Shown piece after piece: positions 62,832-64,000 of a stretch of 64,000 nt of DNA (within the stretch, counting starts at the first letter, position 1; each line of letters begins with the position of its first letter). Position numbers and translations under genes: made by a program. The DNA lies in assembly GCA_022818135.1 (NCBI GenBank), contig JAFMSR010000003.1:34630449-34694448 (forward strand). The letters are read 5' to 3'. The notes beneath the pieces are model-generated. The model saw only the letters and a program-made list of their open reading frames with translations. It was not told where the DNA came from and searched no databases. Origin of the DNA: Saxidomus purpurata (lineage: Eukaryota; Mollusca; Bivalvia; Venerida; Veneridae).

Positions 62832-64000
62832 CACCCAAAAGAGAGAATGAGGCAACCATTAGGTCTCATATTATTTCATAATGAGTAAAAACAGAAAAGA
62901 TTACAAAAAATATGAACGTATAAACTATAACAAAATGGAATCCACTATCTACAATCGTTGTTTTACTGACAACCAAGATGTGTACCAAGGTATTCTGTAC
63001 ACAGACTTTATACTTGAATAGATGTCTTTCAGCACTCTCTCACACATGTGTGATGTTTACTAATTTCACCAATATTTTGGTATAAACATGTGACAGCAGT
63101 TTTGACATACAAAACATACAAAAGATTCTCGAGTTAAAGTCAAGCCATTTCTCTCTTGAGATGGAGAAACAGTTAATCTTTACATGTAGTTGGCAATTTG
63201 AACAGAACAACTGACTATGCTTGAAACAAATAAAAAAGGAAATGTATTCATGCTGTGAAATTCAAGTTTCTTCGCAACTAATAATGTCGGTGGTAAAAAT
63301 ATTGAAAAGCCTAGTGCCTTTTTTCCAATCTAGAGAGTATGTAAACAAAACACCTTTCAGATCTTACACAAAACTAAGTTAGTCTGGTTTCTTGTTTTAG
63401 TTATGCATGAAATTAAATTCACCCTTGTGTAGTAAGACTATTTTTTTATGAGCAAGCGAAGTATTAATCAAAACGCCTTATCAAATAATACTTCTGTAAA
63501 CAGATCATAGACAGTGAAGACAAAAGAAAGCTAGAACTAATTTCCTACATCTTTAGTCTGTTTTATATCTTGAACTTAATGCCCACACAGCTAATTCATG
63601 CACTGTTTTGATGTCAAGTTTGTAAACATATGTAGCACATAGCATTTGTATGTATAAAGTTTATAAACACAGGAAGAAATAACACATACACATTTGTTAT
63701 CTTCTCTAAAGTATGCATCAAATTCATTAATTTCCCTTAGAACAAAATTACACAGACATGCATAAAAGACTACTATTTTCCTCTTAAAGCTTAAATACTC
63801 AGACAAGAAAAAGTGTTATTTCCCCCTTAAGCTAAAGTTATTCAGTGTCTGCAACAACATGTTTTAGACCTGTTTCCAAACCAACTAATAATAACCAAAA
63901 CCCTATTCAAAATATCTAAAGTTTCTTGTAAAGAAAGGCCCTTACAGAGTCTTATTACTGATGAAGATGTTTGTGTCCTGTACTGACAAAGGATGCACAG
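62832..64000. other. Right edge, no feature recognised
   Basis: AT-rich sequence. I see no exon with plausible splice sites and protein similarity, and no repeat structure. Confidence 0.45.

Overview
This window is nuclear DNA of an animal, most likely a bivalve mollusc. It is AT-rich, its genes have many GT-AG introns, and it carries many short transposons together with tandem-core repeats of a kind common in bivalves. The group is inferred from gene structure and repeat style; no sequence search was run.

Five protein-coding genes can be assembled exon by exon. (1) SYAP1 lies at the left edge on the minus strand (first three coding exons, 4313 down to 25; the BSD domain is outside the window). 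(2) PSMG1, a proteasome assembly chaperone, is on the plus strand in six exons (6864-12635) and is divergent from SYAP1. (3) ZMPSTE24, the CAAX prenyl protease, is on the minus strand in ten exons (25923-16549). (4) An ENPP4/5-like ectonucleotide phosphodiesterase is on the plus strand in four exons (31082-39838). (5) A single-exon CYP2-like cytochrome P450 is on the minus strand (59337-57838). Exon phases join exactly in all four multi-exon genes, giving products of 274 aa (PSMG1), 482 aa (ZMPSTE24) and 497 aa (ENPP). The genes look like unrelated housekeeping and metabolic neighbours, not a functional cluster.

Much of the remaining sequence is mobile DNA. A non-LTR retrotransposon (about 53.0-56.9 kb) encodes a 2A ribosome-skipping motif, a PHD finger, an APE-type endonuclease and a reverse transcriptase. 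It is broken by two frameshifts and one stop, and it sits inside a DNA element with 32-bp perfect terminal inverted repeats and a 7-bp target duplication (52153-57102). At least eight smaller inverted-repeat elements are visible, one of which retains a pogo/Tigger-type CENP-B helix-turn-helix reading frame. Two older LINE fragments and two tRNA-derived SINE families are also present.

A second class of repeats shares one plan across unrelated sequences: a 5' end of the type ACWAGA plus a hairpin (or a CCCCC/GGGGG hairpin), a core of tandem units of about 146-170 bp, and a 3' end that repeats the 5' stem in inverted form. Copies lie at 12976-14567, 15346-15760, 16908-17300, 22223-23187, 27355-29118, 34645-35776, 46081-47260 and 49137-50840.

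The most notable single observation is in ZMPSTE24 exon 5. The exon-intron junction is tandemly triplicated in a 36-bp unit, so three identical GTAAGT donors lie in frame and would add 0, 12 or 24 residues to a membrane segment.
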